Positions 36,154 to 46,006 of a stretch of 64,000 nucleotides of DNA are shown piece by piece (positions within the stretch are counted from its first letter, which is position 1; each line of letters opens with the position of its first letter). The notes under the pieces were generated by a model. It searched no databases. It saw only the letters and a list, made by a program, of their open reading frames with translations, and was not told the origin of the DNA. The stretch is from Thermoanaerobaculia bacterium (GTDB lineage: Bacteria > Acidobacteriota > Thermoanaerobaculia > Multivoradales > JAHEKO01). The stretch spans positions 62,001-126,000 of the forward strand of contig CAMYLC010000115.1 in assembly GCA_947259195.1 (NCBI GenBank). Reading direction: 5' to 3'. The translations under genes and the position numbers were made by a program.

Positions 36154-39100
36154 GTGCGCGAAGAGAGTCGCCTTGTCCCCAGGCCCAGAGCACGCATAGG
36201 TCGCGGACCCTTGGCATGCGAGCGACTGTTGCTTGCAGACCTCGACGACCACTTGCGGCACGCCGGCGACGCAATCCTCAAGCAGCCGATTCTGATCGTC
36301 GTGCCCTCGACGAGCCTCAGGTTGCACGTCCTGAACCGAATCACAGACCACCGTGGTGGAGCCGCAGCCGGGATCCAATGCCTGACTCTCCATGCGGCAG
36401 CCATGGACATCGCTTGCCGGGTCGCTCCGCTCGAGGCGCCTCGGGCCGACCTGCTTCCCATGCTCGTGCGTCGGTTCGCTTCGCTCGAGCCATCCCTGCG
36501 GCGGTCGCTAGGGCATCTCCACGATAGCTATGCTTCGGTCTTGCCCCCCGTCGAAGACCTGCTGGAGGCCGGATTCGATCCGGCGCTCGGAGAGGCTCTA
36601 GAGGAGGTTCTAGAGCAAGAGGGCCCAGAGCGGGCCTCCAATGCAGAAGTAGAACGAGCCCGGGCTCTCATCCGAGTCGCCAGCCGCTGTGCGGAGACTC
36701 TCTCCCAGGAAGGTGCGCCCAGGGTCTCCGACCTCCTGAAGCAGGCGACCGATGAGATCCGTCGGGATCCCGACTGCCTGCAGGCCGGCACCATCATGAT
36801 CTACGGCTTCGCTGATGCTACTGGCCTCGCGACCGACTTTATCCAGGCGCTGCTCGAAAAGCACGCCGCGACGATCTACCTGGACCAGCCCGCCGATCCA
36901 GCGAACCTCAGTCAGGCCGACGAAGGAGCCGAGTTCGGCCGTCGCTTTACGGAGCGCATTGCCCTTGCGACATCCCCCTCGAAGGCAGCGCCGACCCATC
37001 ATCCACCAGCCTCGATCGAGATGGCCCGAGCGCTCGGCGGACAGGCCGAGATCCGGCACATCGCCAACCGCATCCGTCAGCTGCTCGACGACGGCGCCAG
37101 GCCCGAGGGCATTGGAGTGGTCGCCCGCCAACTCGACTCCTACGTCTCGGTTCTGCGCACCCATTTCTGGCGACTGGGCCTTCCCTTCTCGGCCATCGGT
37201 GTCGTCGGCCCCCTGACCGAATCGGGAAGGCGGGTGCGAGCGGTCTTGGATCTCCTCAAGCAGGGGCGGATGGCCCCCATCGAGCGCTGGCTCGATTCCA
37301 GCCATGCCTGGACCGACAGCCTCGAGTTCGACCTCAGGCTGGCTCTCTACGGCTTCGGCGCCGCGAGGCTGGAGGAAGCAGCCGATCTCGACCTGGAAAG
37401 GGGTGCGAAGGGTAGAGACTTCCCATTGCCGGTGCGCGCCGGCCTTACCACCAGCGGGGACGGCGAGGACGCTGCGCAGCAGACCATCGAGCACCGCAGC
37501 ATCCCGGGAGTCGTCCTGGTGCAAGCGCGTGACGAAGCGCTACGCCTCTGTAAACGATTCGACAAGTGGCAGCAGGTCGAGCAACTGGAGGGCCACTTGA
37601 CGCTTCTGAGAGCGTTTCTCTTGGAGGATCTGCAATGGCCGGCTGACGGAGATCTCGCGCTCCACCTGATCTGGCCACTCGAGAGGCTCGGCGAGCAGAC
37701 CAGGGCCGATCTACCGCTCGCCTTCGATGAGATGGTGAGGTGGCTGGAAACAGCCTGGTCCGAGATCGGCCGCGATTCCCTTGGCGGCCGTGGCGGCGGT
37801 GTCCAGGTTCTCGACGTGACCGAAGCCCGGGGGCGCACCTTCGAGCACCTCTTCGTCATCGGATTGAATCGGGGTGCCTTTCCTCGCCAAGTCCGCGAAG
37901 ACCCTCTGCTGCCGGACTTCTTGCGACAGTTACTGAGTCGTGAAGGCTACGGAGTCCTGCCCGACCTGGCCCGCAAACTCTCAGGATTCGCCGAAGAGCG
38001 CTTCCTGTTCTCCCAGCTCCTCGCATCCAGCCCCCTGGTGGCTCTTTCCTGGCAGGTGGTCGATGACGACGGACAAGCCCTGAGTGTCTCGCCGCTCGTC
38101 GAGAGGATGCGCTGGTCGGAGGCCGCCATGGACCGGCAGGAGTGGCGAGAGCCGCCAACGGTTCCACCGCTGTTCAAGCTCTTCCGCGAGACCGATGCGG
38201 AATCTCCGAAGGTACCCCGCCTGGCCTATGAGCATGCCGTCCACGCCGCAATGTCGGGGCCTCGGACAGAGCTCGGTGGTTTCCTTTCCGTGGCGATCAC
38301 CGAGAGCGTCGAGACCCCGTTCGACTGGAAGTCGATCGCCAGCGAAGCGGACGTACCGACCGTCTCCGATCCCGATCGCTTGGCGACAGCTCGAGTTCGA
38401 CTCCTCGACGAGATGGACCCGATTCGGGGAGATAGCGAGGGAGAGCGTACCTTTGCAAGGCTGGGCCCGTTTCTGGGCTTCGTCGGACCCATCCTCGACG
38501 AGCAGGACCTGCGAAGCGGAAGACGCCTCTTCGTTACCGCCCTGGAGGGCCTCGCAGCCTGCTCCTGGCAGACGTTCTTATCACGGCTACTGCGACTCGA
38601 GGCCCTACCGGACCCCTTGGAAATCCTGCCCGGAATCAGTCCGGTGCTGGTCGGAGACGTGGTCCATCGTTGCCTCGAGCGCCTGGTCGGCGCCCAACTT
38701 CCGACCCGGGCGGCCGAGCTTGAGACCGCTCGCACCGTGAATCCGCTGAGCGTGACGTGGCCTGCCAACCATGAGCTCAACAGGCTACTGGAGAAGCAGG
38801 CCGAGCTCGTGGCTCGCCGACACGGTATCGGCATGCGCGGCTTCCCGAAGTTGCTCGCGCGCGTGGCTCGCCCCTATCTCGACTGTGCTCACAAAATGGA
38901 CTGGGCCTCGCAGACCGGGATTCCCGTTGCAGCGGTCGAGGTGGAGGGCCAGCTGCCCTTGCGTCTCGCCAACGGCAACGAGCATGTCCTGTTCTTCAGG
39001 GCGGATCGGCTGGATGTCGACGGCGGCGGCGAAAGGCTCGTGGACTACAAGACCGGCAAGAACGACATCAGCAGCGCCAGGACCGCTGCAACACGCCAGA

Positions 39101-39588
39101 AGAACCTGATCAAGAGGATTCGCGCCGGCAAGTCATTGCAAGCCGTCGCCTATGCCCAGGCGGCGAGCTCTCAGAGCTCCAGCGGCAGGTACCTCTTTCT
39201 CAAGCCGGACCTCGACGGACCCGACGAGGCTCGCGATATCGCGATCGAGAGCGGCAACGAAGAGGCGCGACTCGCATTCCAAAGAGCCGCTTGCGGTCTG
39301 CTCGAAGCTTGGAATCAGGGGTCCTTCCTTCCCAGGCTCGTTGAGGCGGACAGAGACAGTGCGCCCAGGCGCTGCGGGTTCTGTCAGGTCGCCGAAGCCT
39401 GCCTGCGGTACGACTCGGGCGCGAGAGGACGCCTGCGAACCTGGATGGCAGAGCATCAGGAGGCCTACATCGGAGAGCCCGATCGAGCCAGCGGCGCCGA
39501 GAGCGCCGCCATCGAGGTCTGGTTGCTGGACTCGAGGCGACTCGGAGAGCTGGACGCAACCGCGCCGACGGAAGGCGGGGACTCCTGA
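36154..39588 (+). CDS. addB: AddB-like exonuclease subunit (helicase-like with PD-(D/E)XK nuclease)
   Basis: The protein has 1144 residues, the usual size, starting at GTG 36154 (a later start cannot be excluded). A helicase-like but ATP-site-poor N-terminal part is followed by VTEARGRTFEHLFVIGLNRG and PRQVREDPLLPDFLR, typical of AddB. The nuclease part (about 800-1110) has RADRLDVDGGGERLVDYKTG with the D-x(n)-D-Y-K core. Four cysteines that would hold a [4Fe-4S] cluster are present: one near 801 (AACSWQTFL) and C-x2-C-x5-C near 1072-1080. Together with AddA it resects double-strand breaks for RecA. The stop overlaps the AddA start by one base (TGATG). Confidence 0.87.
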   Translation: MREESRLVPRPRARIGRGPLACERLLLADLDDHLRHAGDAILKQPILIVVPSTSLRLHVLNRITDHRGGAAAGIQCLTLHAAAMDIACRVAPLEAPRADLLPMLVRRFASLEPSLRRSLGHLHDSYASVLPPVEDLLEAGFDPALGEALEEVLEQEGPERASNAEVERARALIRVASRCAETLSQEGAPRVSDLLKQATDEIRRDPDCLQAGTIMIYGFADATGLATDFIQALLEKHAATIYLDQPADPANLSQADEGAEFGRRFTERIALATSPSKAAPTHHPPASIEMARALGGQAEIRHIANRIRQLLDDGARPEGIGVVARQLDSYVSVLRTHFWRLGLPFSAIGVVGPLTESGRRVRAVLDLLKQGRMAPIERWLDSSHAWTDSLEFDLRLALYGFGAARLEEAADLDLERGAKGRDFPLPVRAGLTTSGDGEDAAQQTIEHRSIPGVVLVQARDEALRLCKRFDKWQQVEQLEGHLTLLRAFLLEDLQWPADGDLALHLIWPLERLGEQTRADLPLAFDEMVRWLETAWSEIGRDSLGGRGGGVQVLDVTEARGRTFEHLFVIGLNRGAFPRQVREDPLLPDFLRQLLSREGYGVLPDLARKLSGFAEERFLFSQLLASSPLVALSWQVVDDDGQALSVSPLVERMRWSEAAMDRQEWREPPTVPPLFKLFRETDAESPKVPRLAYEHAVHAAMSGPRTELGGFLSVAITESVETPFDWKSIASEADVPTVSDPDRLATARVRLLDEMDPIRGDSEGERTFARLGPFLGFVGPILDEQDLRSGRRLFVTALEGLAACSWQTFLSRLLRLEALPDPLEILPGISPVLVGDVVHRCLERLVGAQLPTRAAELETARTVNPLSVTWPANHELNRLLEKQAELVARRHGIGMRGFPKLLARVARPYLDCAHKMDWASQTGIPVAAVEVEGQLPLRLANGNEHVLFFRADRLDVDGGGERLVDYKTGKNDISSARTAATRQKNLIKRIRAGKSLQAVAYAQAASSQSSSGRYLFLKPDLDGPDEARDIAIESGNEEARLAFQRAACGLLEAWNQGSFLPRLVEADRDSAPRRCGFCQVAEACLRYDSGARGRLRTWMAEHQEAYIGEPDRASGAESAAIEVWLLDSRRLGELDATAPTEGGDS

Positions 39589-42500
39589 TGGAAGAAAGCG
39601 ACTTGCAGGTTCGAGACGAAGCGGCACGGCGGGCGGCTCACTCGGTGTTCGATCGCCCGCTGGTGGTGATTGCCGGCGCCGGCACAGGCAAGACCACGAT
39701 CCTCGTCTCTCGGGTGCTCTCCTGGTGCCTCGACCCAGGCTGGGAGGAGGCGCACCAGGCACTCGAGGAGCACGAGCCTAGCGCGTCCGGCGAGGCGGCC
39801 GTGGCCCGGAGGGTTCTGGAAGGGGTAGTGGCCATCACCTTCACCGAGGCCGCAGCCGCCGAGATGGCCAATCGGGTTGCGGCGACTCTCGCCCAGATCG
39901 CGGGTGGCGGAATTGGCGACCTGGTCTGGTTTCGACCCGATTGGCTACCCGAGAAGCCCTCCAAGGAGATCCTGGAGAGTCGCGCCCGCGCCCTCATCGG
40001 CGCCCTGGACCACCTGACCATCCGGACGATTCATGCGTACTGCAGAACCCTGCTCTCGACCTACTCGTTGGAGGCGAAGTTGGCCCCCGATCTGCAGGTC
40101 GATGCGGATGGGCGACTGCTTCGAGAGAACTGTCATCGCATCGTCGAGTCCGCAGCCAAGCGCTCTTTCTCGGAAACGCCCGACGCCCCACTGTCGCGGC
40201 TGGCAACCCTGGGATTCGGTCCACAAGAGGTAGCAGACGCTCTCTATGAGCTCGCCAGCCGCGGCCTGACCTCGAGAGCCCTCGCCATCGACCCCTTCGA
40301 TCTCTCCACCTTGGCGCAGGCTCGAGACGAGCTGAACGGTGCCTGCGTGCGATTCAAGGAGATCGGCAGCGATGCCCTTCGATCCCAGACGCGCTCCAAG
40401 ATCGCTTTGTCGGTCGCTGACGCCGTGGATCGCACTCTCGAAGCCTTGTCGACCGTGAACGAATCCGACGGCGAGGCTCTGGCCGGGCTTCTGATTCGTC
40501 TCGAAGGCGATTGGCCCGAGAACCTCCTGAAAAGGCTCCGAGAGTGGAGCTCGGCTAGCTTCAACCGGTCGGAGAGCGCCGCGCTGGGATCGCTCCAAGA
40601 GCCATTGGCCAAGGCCTCCTGCGAGCTGCAGGAACTGGTCACCTATCTTCGAGAGATCGACCCGATTCTCTTCGACCTGGCGCGCCGCAGCCTCCAACCC
40701 CTGATGGTCCAGCTGGAATCCGAGCTCCGAGCCAGCGGCATTGCCACCTTTCAGTCGCTCCTCGCCGGCGCACATCGACTCCTCAAGAACAGTCGCCTGG
40801 CGCTGAAGAGAGAGCGCTCTCAGCTGCGTCAGCTGCTCGTCGATGAATTCCAGGACACCGATCGACTGCAGAGCGAGATCGTCAGCCTACTGGCCCTGGA
40901 AGGAGATACCGAGAAACGACCGGACCTGTTCGTGGTCGGAGATCCGAAGCAATCGATCTATGGCTGGCGCAACGCGGATCTGACCTCCTTCGATGCGTTC
41001 GTCGAGCGAGCCGAGCACGAGGGAGCCGAGGTCTGCCTTCTGGCGATCAATTTCCGGTCGACGCCCGCTATCCTCGACGAGGTGAGTCGTGCCTTTCAAC
41101 CCGTCATGATCTACCGAAAAGGACTGCAACCCGACTTCGAGCCCCTCCTCGCGCATCGAGACGAGGTCGATTTCTTCTCTAGGCCCGCAAGCCGCCACGC
41201 GGCCATCGAGTACTGGATATCGTGGCCCAGGCCCGAGGATGCTTCGACTCCCCTGCCCGACTCCAAGGTCGCCGCAATCGCTCGTTGTGAAGCCACAGCG
41301 ATTGCCCAGGATATTCGCTATCTTCACGATGCAGCCGACATGCCGTGGGATGACTTCGGGCTGCTGCTTCGCGCCACAACGCACCTCGAAACCTACCTCG
41401 ACGCCTTCCGGGACCAAGGCGTGCCCTTCGTCGTCGGTAGCAGCAAGCAGTACTACCGCCGCCGCGAGATCATCGAGGCCTCGGCCTTGGTCCGAGCCAT
41501 CATCAATCCCGTCGATCACGTAGCCCTGGTGGCGTTTCTGCGCTCGGCTACCGCAGGACTTCCTGACGCCGCGCTTCTCCGCCTCTGGGGCTCGGATTTC
41601 CCGGCCCTGCTCACCGAGCTGACAGGGCCCGCGGATTCCGGACTCGATCAGGCTCTCGGGCTAGTCGAGAGGGTGGCTCACGAGCTCGACGACGCCATAC
41701 CTGGGATCAAGAGCATCGAAAACTGGCAAGCCAGTGTCCAGGAGGCCGTCGCCGGCCTGGCCCTGCTGCGGCGGTCCTTCCGCCAAGACCCCCCGGACCG
41801 GTTCGTGGAGCTTCTGCGGCGGCGGCTGCTCTTCGATGTATCCGAAGCGGCTCGTTATCTCGGCCACTATCGGCTAGCCAATCTCGAGAGGTTCTTTCGT
41901 CAGTTGGAGGTCGCCCTCGAGGAGCGTGGTGGCGATATCCAGGCAATTCTGAGGACTCTGCGGCGGGGAATCACAGAGGCCGGGGAAGAAAAGGAAGCGC
42001 TGCCCGAGGACGCGGTAGTGGATGCAGTCCAGGTCATGACCATTCACGGGGCGAAGGGCCTCCAATTTCGCCATGTCTACCTGGCTCAGGCGCACGCCTC
42101 GCCGCCACCGAAGCGCCGCCATGCCATCGACCTGGACCCGCGATGGATACCAGGTGAGCCGGCAGACTACGTTCTGTTCGGCAATCCCACGCTCGGCTTT
42201 CGACAGGTTGATGAGCATCGACGACGGGTCGAATCAGCCGAGCTCGTGCGTACGCTCTACGTGGCACTGACCCGGGCCGAGGATCGGCTTGTGGTGGCTG
42301 GGAATTGGCCCGAGGAGCTGCCATCGCTGCCGCCCGAGCAGGCGACAACCTACCTGGATCTCTTGCGGCATCGGATCGATATCCCGGCCTCACCGGGCCG
42401 ACTCCTGGGAGACTGCATCGAGAACAACGAGACCTTTCAGGACACTGGATTCGCACGGTGGCGGTTTCCAGGTCTCGGCAAGGGGAACGCCGAGACAGTC

Positions 42501-43226
42501 GGAGCAGACGAACAGGCCTCCAGGTCGATCCCACTCGAACTGGCCCAGAGCGACTCGCGGGCGCTTTCCGAGCACACGCTGGCGGCGGGCCATCGGATGG
42601 CCCGACCCTTTCAGGAGTCCATGTCTGCCGAGGCCGGGGCTCGACTCGAACGGCTACTGGACGAGGGAAGCGAGTCCAGGGTCGGGTCGAGCCGCCGCCA
42701 CGGAGCGCGCGCGGTTGGTGAGCTGATCCATCGCCTGTTCGAGACCTGGGACCTGGATGAGCAACCCGGGGATGAGTGGCAAAAGCAACAGAAAACCCTG
42801 CTGGCAGGGTTGAGCACCCTGGTCCCGGAGGACGAGCTTTCCGCGGCGACCGAGAGGGCGACGAACCTGCTCGAGCGAATCGGTAGTGGGGGTCTCCTGA
42901 AGCGGTTCATCGAGCTACGAGAGACCGTACTGGGCCGCGAGATTCCCGTACTGCTGGCGCCGCCGGATGGAGATGAAGGTCCGGTCGGTTTCTATTCCGG
43001 CGCCATCGATCTGCTCTATCGTTGCCCTGAGACCGCACGGCCGGTCATCGTCGACTTCAAGACCGATTGGATCGAGTCCGACCAGGATTTGGCGGCACGA
43101 GCAAAAGTCTATGCTTCGCAAGAGGATCTCTATGCGGCCGCGGTGCAGCGAGCGATGAAGCTGGAGAGGCGGCCCGACACCGAGCTCTGGTTCCTGTGGG
43201 CAGATAGGAGGTGCACCCGGTCATGA
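39588..43226 (+). CDS. addA: AddA-like UvrD-family helicase/nuclease
   Basis: The protein has 1212 residues and starts at an ATG sharing a base with the addB stop. Superfamily 1A motifs are complete: Walker A VVIAGAGTGKTTILVSRV, motif Ia VAITFTEAAAAEMANRV, motif II LLVDEFQDTD, motif III VVGDPKQSIYGWRNAD, motif IV LAINFRSTPAI, motif V MTIHGAKGLQFRHVYL and motif VI LYVALTRAEDRL. The C-terminal nuclease domain (about 1030-1200) has GARAVGELIHRLFE, GAIDLLYR and VIVDFKTDW. With AddB it should form the break-processing complex used in place of RecBCD. Confidence 0.93.
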   Translation: MEESDLQVRDEAARRAAHSVFDRPLVVIAGAGTGKTTILVSRVLSWCLDPGWEEAHQALEEHEPSASGEAAVARRVLEGVVAITFTEAAAAEMANRVAATLAQIAGGGIGDLVWFRPDWLPEKPSKEILESRARALIGALDHLTIRTIHAYCRTLLSTYSLEAKLAPDLQVDADGRLLRENCHRIVESAAKRSFSETPDAPLSRLATLGFGPQEVADALYELASRGLTSRALAIDPFDLSTLAQARDELNGACVRFKEIGSDALRSQTRSKIALSVADAVDRTLEALSTVNESDGEALAGLLIRLEGDWPENLLKRLREWSSASFNRSESAALGSLQEPLAKASCELQELVTYLREIDPILFDLARRSLQPLMVQLESELRASGIATFQSLLAGAHRLLKNSRLALKRERSQLRQLLVDEFQDTDRLQSEIVSLLALEGDTEKRPDLFVVGDPKQSIYGWRNADLTSFDAFVERAEHEGAEVCLLAINFRSTPAILDEVSRAFQPVMIYRKGLQPDFEPLLAHRDEVDFFSRPASRHAAIEYWISWPRPEDASTPLPDSKVAAIARCEATAIAQDIRYLHDAADMPWDDFGLLLRATTHLETYLDAFRDQGVPFVVGSSKQYYRRREIIEASALVRAIINPVDHVALVAFLRSATAGLPDAALLRLWGSDFPALLTELTGPADSGLDQALGLVERVAHELDDAIPGIKSIENWQASVQEAVAGLALLRRSFRQDPPDRFVELLRRRLLFDVSEAARYLGHYRLANLERFFRQLEVALEERGGDIQAILRTLRRGITEAGEEKEALPEDAVVDAVQVMTIHGAKGLQFRHVYLAQAHASPPPKRRHAIDLDPRWIPGEPADYVLFGNPTLGFRQVDEHRRRVESAELVRTLYVALTRAEDRLVVAGNWPEELPSLPPEQATTYLDLLRHRIDIPASPGRLLGDCIENNETFQDTGFARWRFPGLGKGNAETVGADEQASRSIPLELAQSDSRALSEHTLAAGHRMARPFQESMSAEAGARLERLLDEGSESRVGSSRRHGARAVGELIHRLFETWDLDEQPGDEWQKQQKTLLAGLSTLVPEDELSAATERATNLLERIGSGGLLKRFIELRETVLGREIPVLLAPPDGDEGPVGFYSGAIDLLYRCPETARPVIVDFKTDWIESDQDLAARAKVYASQEDLYAAAVQRAMKLERRPDTELWFLWADRRCTRS

Positions 43227-44317
43227 CCGCTCTCTGCGAGATTCCCACACCTGCACTGATCTTGGATCTGGACCGTATGGAGCGAAATCTCCGCCGAATG
43301 GGTGATCGAGCAAAGGCGCTCGGCGTCGGGCTCCGCCCTCACATCAAGACGCACAAGTGCCTGGAGATCGCACGAATGCAGCGCGATCTGGGGTGCTCGG
43401 GCATCACCGTTTCCACTCTCTACGAGGCCAGGGTCTTCGCCGAGCACGGGTTCGACGATCTGACTTGGGCCTTCCCCGTTGTCCTGAACCGAATCGACGA
43501 GGCCATAGAGATAGCCCGTGGAGCCGATCTGGGATTGGTGATCGACTCGATGGAGGCCCTGGCGGTGCTCGAGGCATCCCGCCATCCGTTTCGAGTCTGG
43601 ATGAAAGTCGACTGCGGTTACCACCGGGCCGGGGTCGACCCCGCAGGTCCCCTGGCGCAAGAGCTTGCCCACAAGCTCGACGGTTCCTCGACTCTCCAAT
43701 TCAGTGGGCTCTTGACCCACGCCGGGCATGCCTACGGCACCGACTCCCGAGGTGAGCTGGCGGCAGTGGCTGAGCAGGAGCGCTCGTCCCTGGTGAAGCT
43801 TGCCGCGTCCCTGCGAGACTCGGGGGTCGAGGTTCCGGCGATCTCGGTGGGCTCCACTCCGACGATGTCAGTAGTGGAAGATCTGGCGGGAGTTGACGAG
43901 ATGCGACCTGGAAACTACGTCTTCTATGACCAGATGCAGGCGACACTGGGGTCCTGCAGTATCGACGACTGCGCGGTGACCGTTCTCGCCAGTGTGGTCT
44001 CTTCGCAGCCGGGAGCCGGACACTGCGTCATCGACGCGGGAGCCCTGTCCTTGTCGAAGGACAGCCTGCAGAGTGACGACGGCACGTCCGAGTTCGGCGA
44101 GATTCTCGAGACACTTCCTCCGCCATCACCGACCCGAACCGCTCGAGCTCGGTCTCTCTCACAAGAGCACGGGATCCTCGACAGCGCATTGGCCGTCGGC
44201 ACACGGGTTCGGGTCCTACCTGTTCACTCCTGTCTGACAGTGGCCTGTTTCGAAGAGTACGTGGTAGTGCGCGGTGATCAGGTGGTCGATCGCTGGAAGA
44301 TCTGGCGCGGGCGCTAG
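43223..44317 (+). CDS. Alanine-racemase-fold enzyme, D-threonine aldolase / D-serine dehydratase-like
   Basis: From the ATG at 43223, overlapping the addA stop (ATGA) with AGGAGG upstream, the protein has 364 residues. It opens with IPTPALILDLDRMERNLRRM and has LRPHIKTHKCLEIARMQ with the PLP lysine, as in fold-type III enzymes. Later parts include VDCGYHRAGVDP, LLTHAGHAYG and VGSTPTMS. The C-terminal part with RVLPVHSCLTVACFEEYVVV carries the histidine and cysteine that bind metal in D-serine dehydratase-like proteins. Substrate is not fixed by sequence. Its place in an addBA transcript has no obvious functional reason. Confidence 0.82.
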   Translation: MTALCEIPTPALILDLDRMERNLRRMGDRAKALGVGLRPHIKTHKCLEIARMQRDLGCSGITVSTLYEARVFAEHGFDDLTWAFPVVLNRIDEAIEIARGADLGLVIDSMEALAVLEASRHPFRVWMKVDCGYHRAGVDPAGPLAQELAHKLDGSSTLQFSGLLTHAGHAYGTDSRGELAAVAEQERSSLVKLAASLRDSGVEVPAISVGSTPTMSVVEDLAGVDEMRPGNYVFYDQMQATLGSCSIDDCAVTVLASVVSSQPGAGHCVIDAGALSLSKDSLQSDDGTSEFGEILETLPPPSPTRTARARSLSQEHGILDSALAVGTRVRVLPVHSCLTVACFEEYVVVRGDQVVDRWKIWRGR

Positions 44318-44594
44318 GAATCTCCCATAGCCAGGCATCGTCCAACTCGGGTCGAGCTCGTTGGCAACGTACCGGGCGGAAAGCTCCCCGATTCTCAGCT
44401 GGTGCCCCAGCGCCAAGGGAATGGGATGGAGGATCCCAGGGGGCTTTCCTCCCTGCCGCTGCAAGAACCCCCTGGAGTCCCCCCGGCCGAGTCCCCGAAC
44501 CACTGAACTGATCACCGGACGATCCCGGTCGAAATCCTCCCGATCTCTTCGTTGTTCTGCGGCGAAGCTTCGCTGGGCGCCTGTCCGAGGCCGC
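44318..44594. other. Spacer between convergent genes, no gene supported
   Basis: About 275 bases. A minus-strand frame is open across it but starts at no good site and has no convincing family match. A run of CCCCC/GGGGG blocks (about 44439-44485) could form GC-rich stems between the two converging transcripts. Confidence 0.4.
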
Positions 44595-45956
44595 TTACTC
44601 GAGGTACCCGAGCGCCCGGAGCGCTTCCATATCTTCGTCGCTCAGCGATGGAGGCGGTAGGTCATCGGCCAGAATGACCGCGGCCATTACTCGATCCAAC
44701 CAGATCTGGAGGTCGGCAGACACTTCCGTCTGTTCCAGGACGAGGCTCTCCATCTCTGCCGGATCGCTCACGAGGTCGAAGACTCGACGGCGACCGTTGG
44801 TGACACGGAGGATCTCTTTCTTGCCATCCTCCAATCGCGCCACCTCCAGCAGGCCCTTCTCACGCACCCTGGTCTGGTCCTCCTTGGCACCCACCGAACC
44901 ACGGTGGGCTTGATAGAGGGTTACCCGCTCATGCGGCTCGCGCGCGGCACCGACGAAGACCTTCGACCAGTCCATGCCCTGGAAGAAATCCGGCACTTCG
45001 ATGCCCAGCAGACCGACCAGCGTCGGCGCCAGATCGATGATGAGTGCCGGCGCCTCGACGACTCTGGGCTCGACGTGCCCGGGCCAGGTGATTCCCATGG
45101 GGATATGGAGCGTGGGTTCGTAGAGATGCCTGCCGTGGCCCCAGTAGCCATGCTCGCCCAGACTCTCGCCGTGGTCGGAAACGAAGACGACCAGGGTGTC
45201 CTCTTTCGGCGCCTGATCCCCGACAGCTTTCAGCAGCTTCGAGATTTGAAAGTCCACATAGGCGATCTCCGAGTCATACTTGTTGCTGTCAGAGTAGGTA
45301 TTGTCGTCGGGGGACGCACCAATCTGGTTCATGAAATCCCGTTGCAACACGTATGGAGCGTGGGGCTCGACATAGTGCACCCAAAGGAAGACAGGGCGCG
45401 AGGGTCCACCCTCGATCTGCTCTGAAAACCAGTCGAGCGCCGCTTCGTTGAGGTCTTCGGCCGTAGCCTCCCGTTTGACCATGCCGAGCCACCGGGCTTT
45501 GTTCAGCACCTCTTCGAAGTGATCGAAATGATCTGCCATCGCCCAGAGCTTCTCTCGCAGGGTCCAGCTGCCGACAAAGGCGCCGGTCTCATAACCGTGG
45601 CGCCTCAGGACCTTTGGCAGCGAAGGCAGCTCTGGTCGGACTCGAAGACCGTTGCGGGTCGAGCCGTGCTCGTGCGGCGGCAAGGAGGTCAGCATCGAGG
45701 CCAGGGCGGGAGCGGTCAAGGGCTCAACGGTGCGAGCATCGGCGAATCGAGCCCCCCTGACCAGAAGATCATCGATATGAGGTGAGGTCTTGCGTGAGTA
45801 ACCGTAGCTCCCCATGCGATCGGCCCGCAAGGTGTCCACCGAGATCACGAGGATGTGGGGCTGCTGATCGCGATCAGCTACCGCAGGTGCCGGCAGAAGT
45901 AGGACGACAAGACAAAGCAAGTGTCGCAACTTCGAGAGCATTCGAAGGAACCTCAT
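44595..45956 (-). CDS. Exported sulfatase-like hydrolase lacking the formylglycine cysteine/serine
   Basis: The protein has 453 residues with a signal peptide (about 1-27). It belongs to the alkaline-phosphatase/sulfatase superfamily: HILVISVDTLRADRMGSYGY gives the first metal ligands, FVSDHGESLGEHGYWGHG the later ones. At the catalytic position the sequence is T81-A-P-A-L rather than C/S-x-P-x-R, so the residue that is normally turned into formylglycine is a threonine. It may act as a phosphodiesterase or phosphotransferase rather than a sulfatase. The last residues are ALRALGYLE, a tail shared with the second sulfatase-like gene at 52524. Confidence 0.85.
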   Translation of the reverse strand: MRFLRMLSKLRHLLCLVVLLLPAPAVADRDQQPHILVISVDTLRADRMGSYGYSRKTSPHIDDLLVRGARFADARTVEPLTAPALASMLTSLPPHEHGSTRNGLRVRPELPSLPKVLRRHGYETGAFVGSWTLREKLWAMADHFDHFEEVLNKARWLGMVKREATAEDLNEAALDWFSEQIEGGPSRPVFLWVHYVEPHAPYVLQRDFMNQIGASPDDNTYSDSNKYDSEIAYVDFQISKLLKAVGDQAPKEDTLVVFVSDHGESLGEHGYWGHGRHLYEPTLHIPMGITWPGHVEPRVVEAPALIIDLAPTLVGLLGIEVPDFFQGMDWSKVFVGAAREPHERVTLYQAHRGSVGAKEDQTRVREKGLLEVARLEDGKKEILRVTNGRRRVFDLVSDPAEMESLVLEQTEVSADLQIWLDRVMAAVILADDLPPPSLSDEDMEALRALGYLE

Positions 45957-46006
45957 GACCGCGGGAATCTACCAGATTTTCGCCACCGCGATAGGGTGAC
46001 CGGAAG

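Noticed and set aside
44216..44515. Minus-strand frame with HP...LGH that recalls the last block of SGNH hydrolases
   Set aside because: The spacing between HP and GH is wrong, the preceding aspartate is missing, and part of it overlaps the end of the alanine-racemase-fold gene; chance resemblance is more likely.
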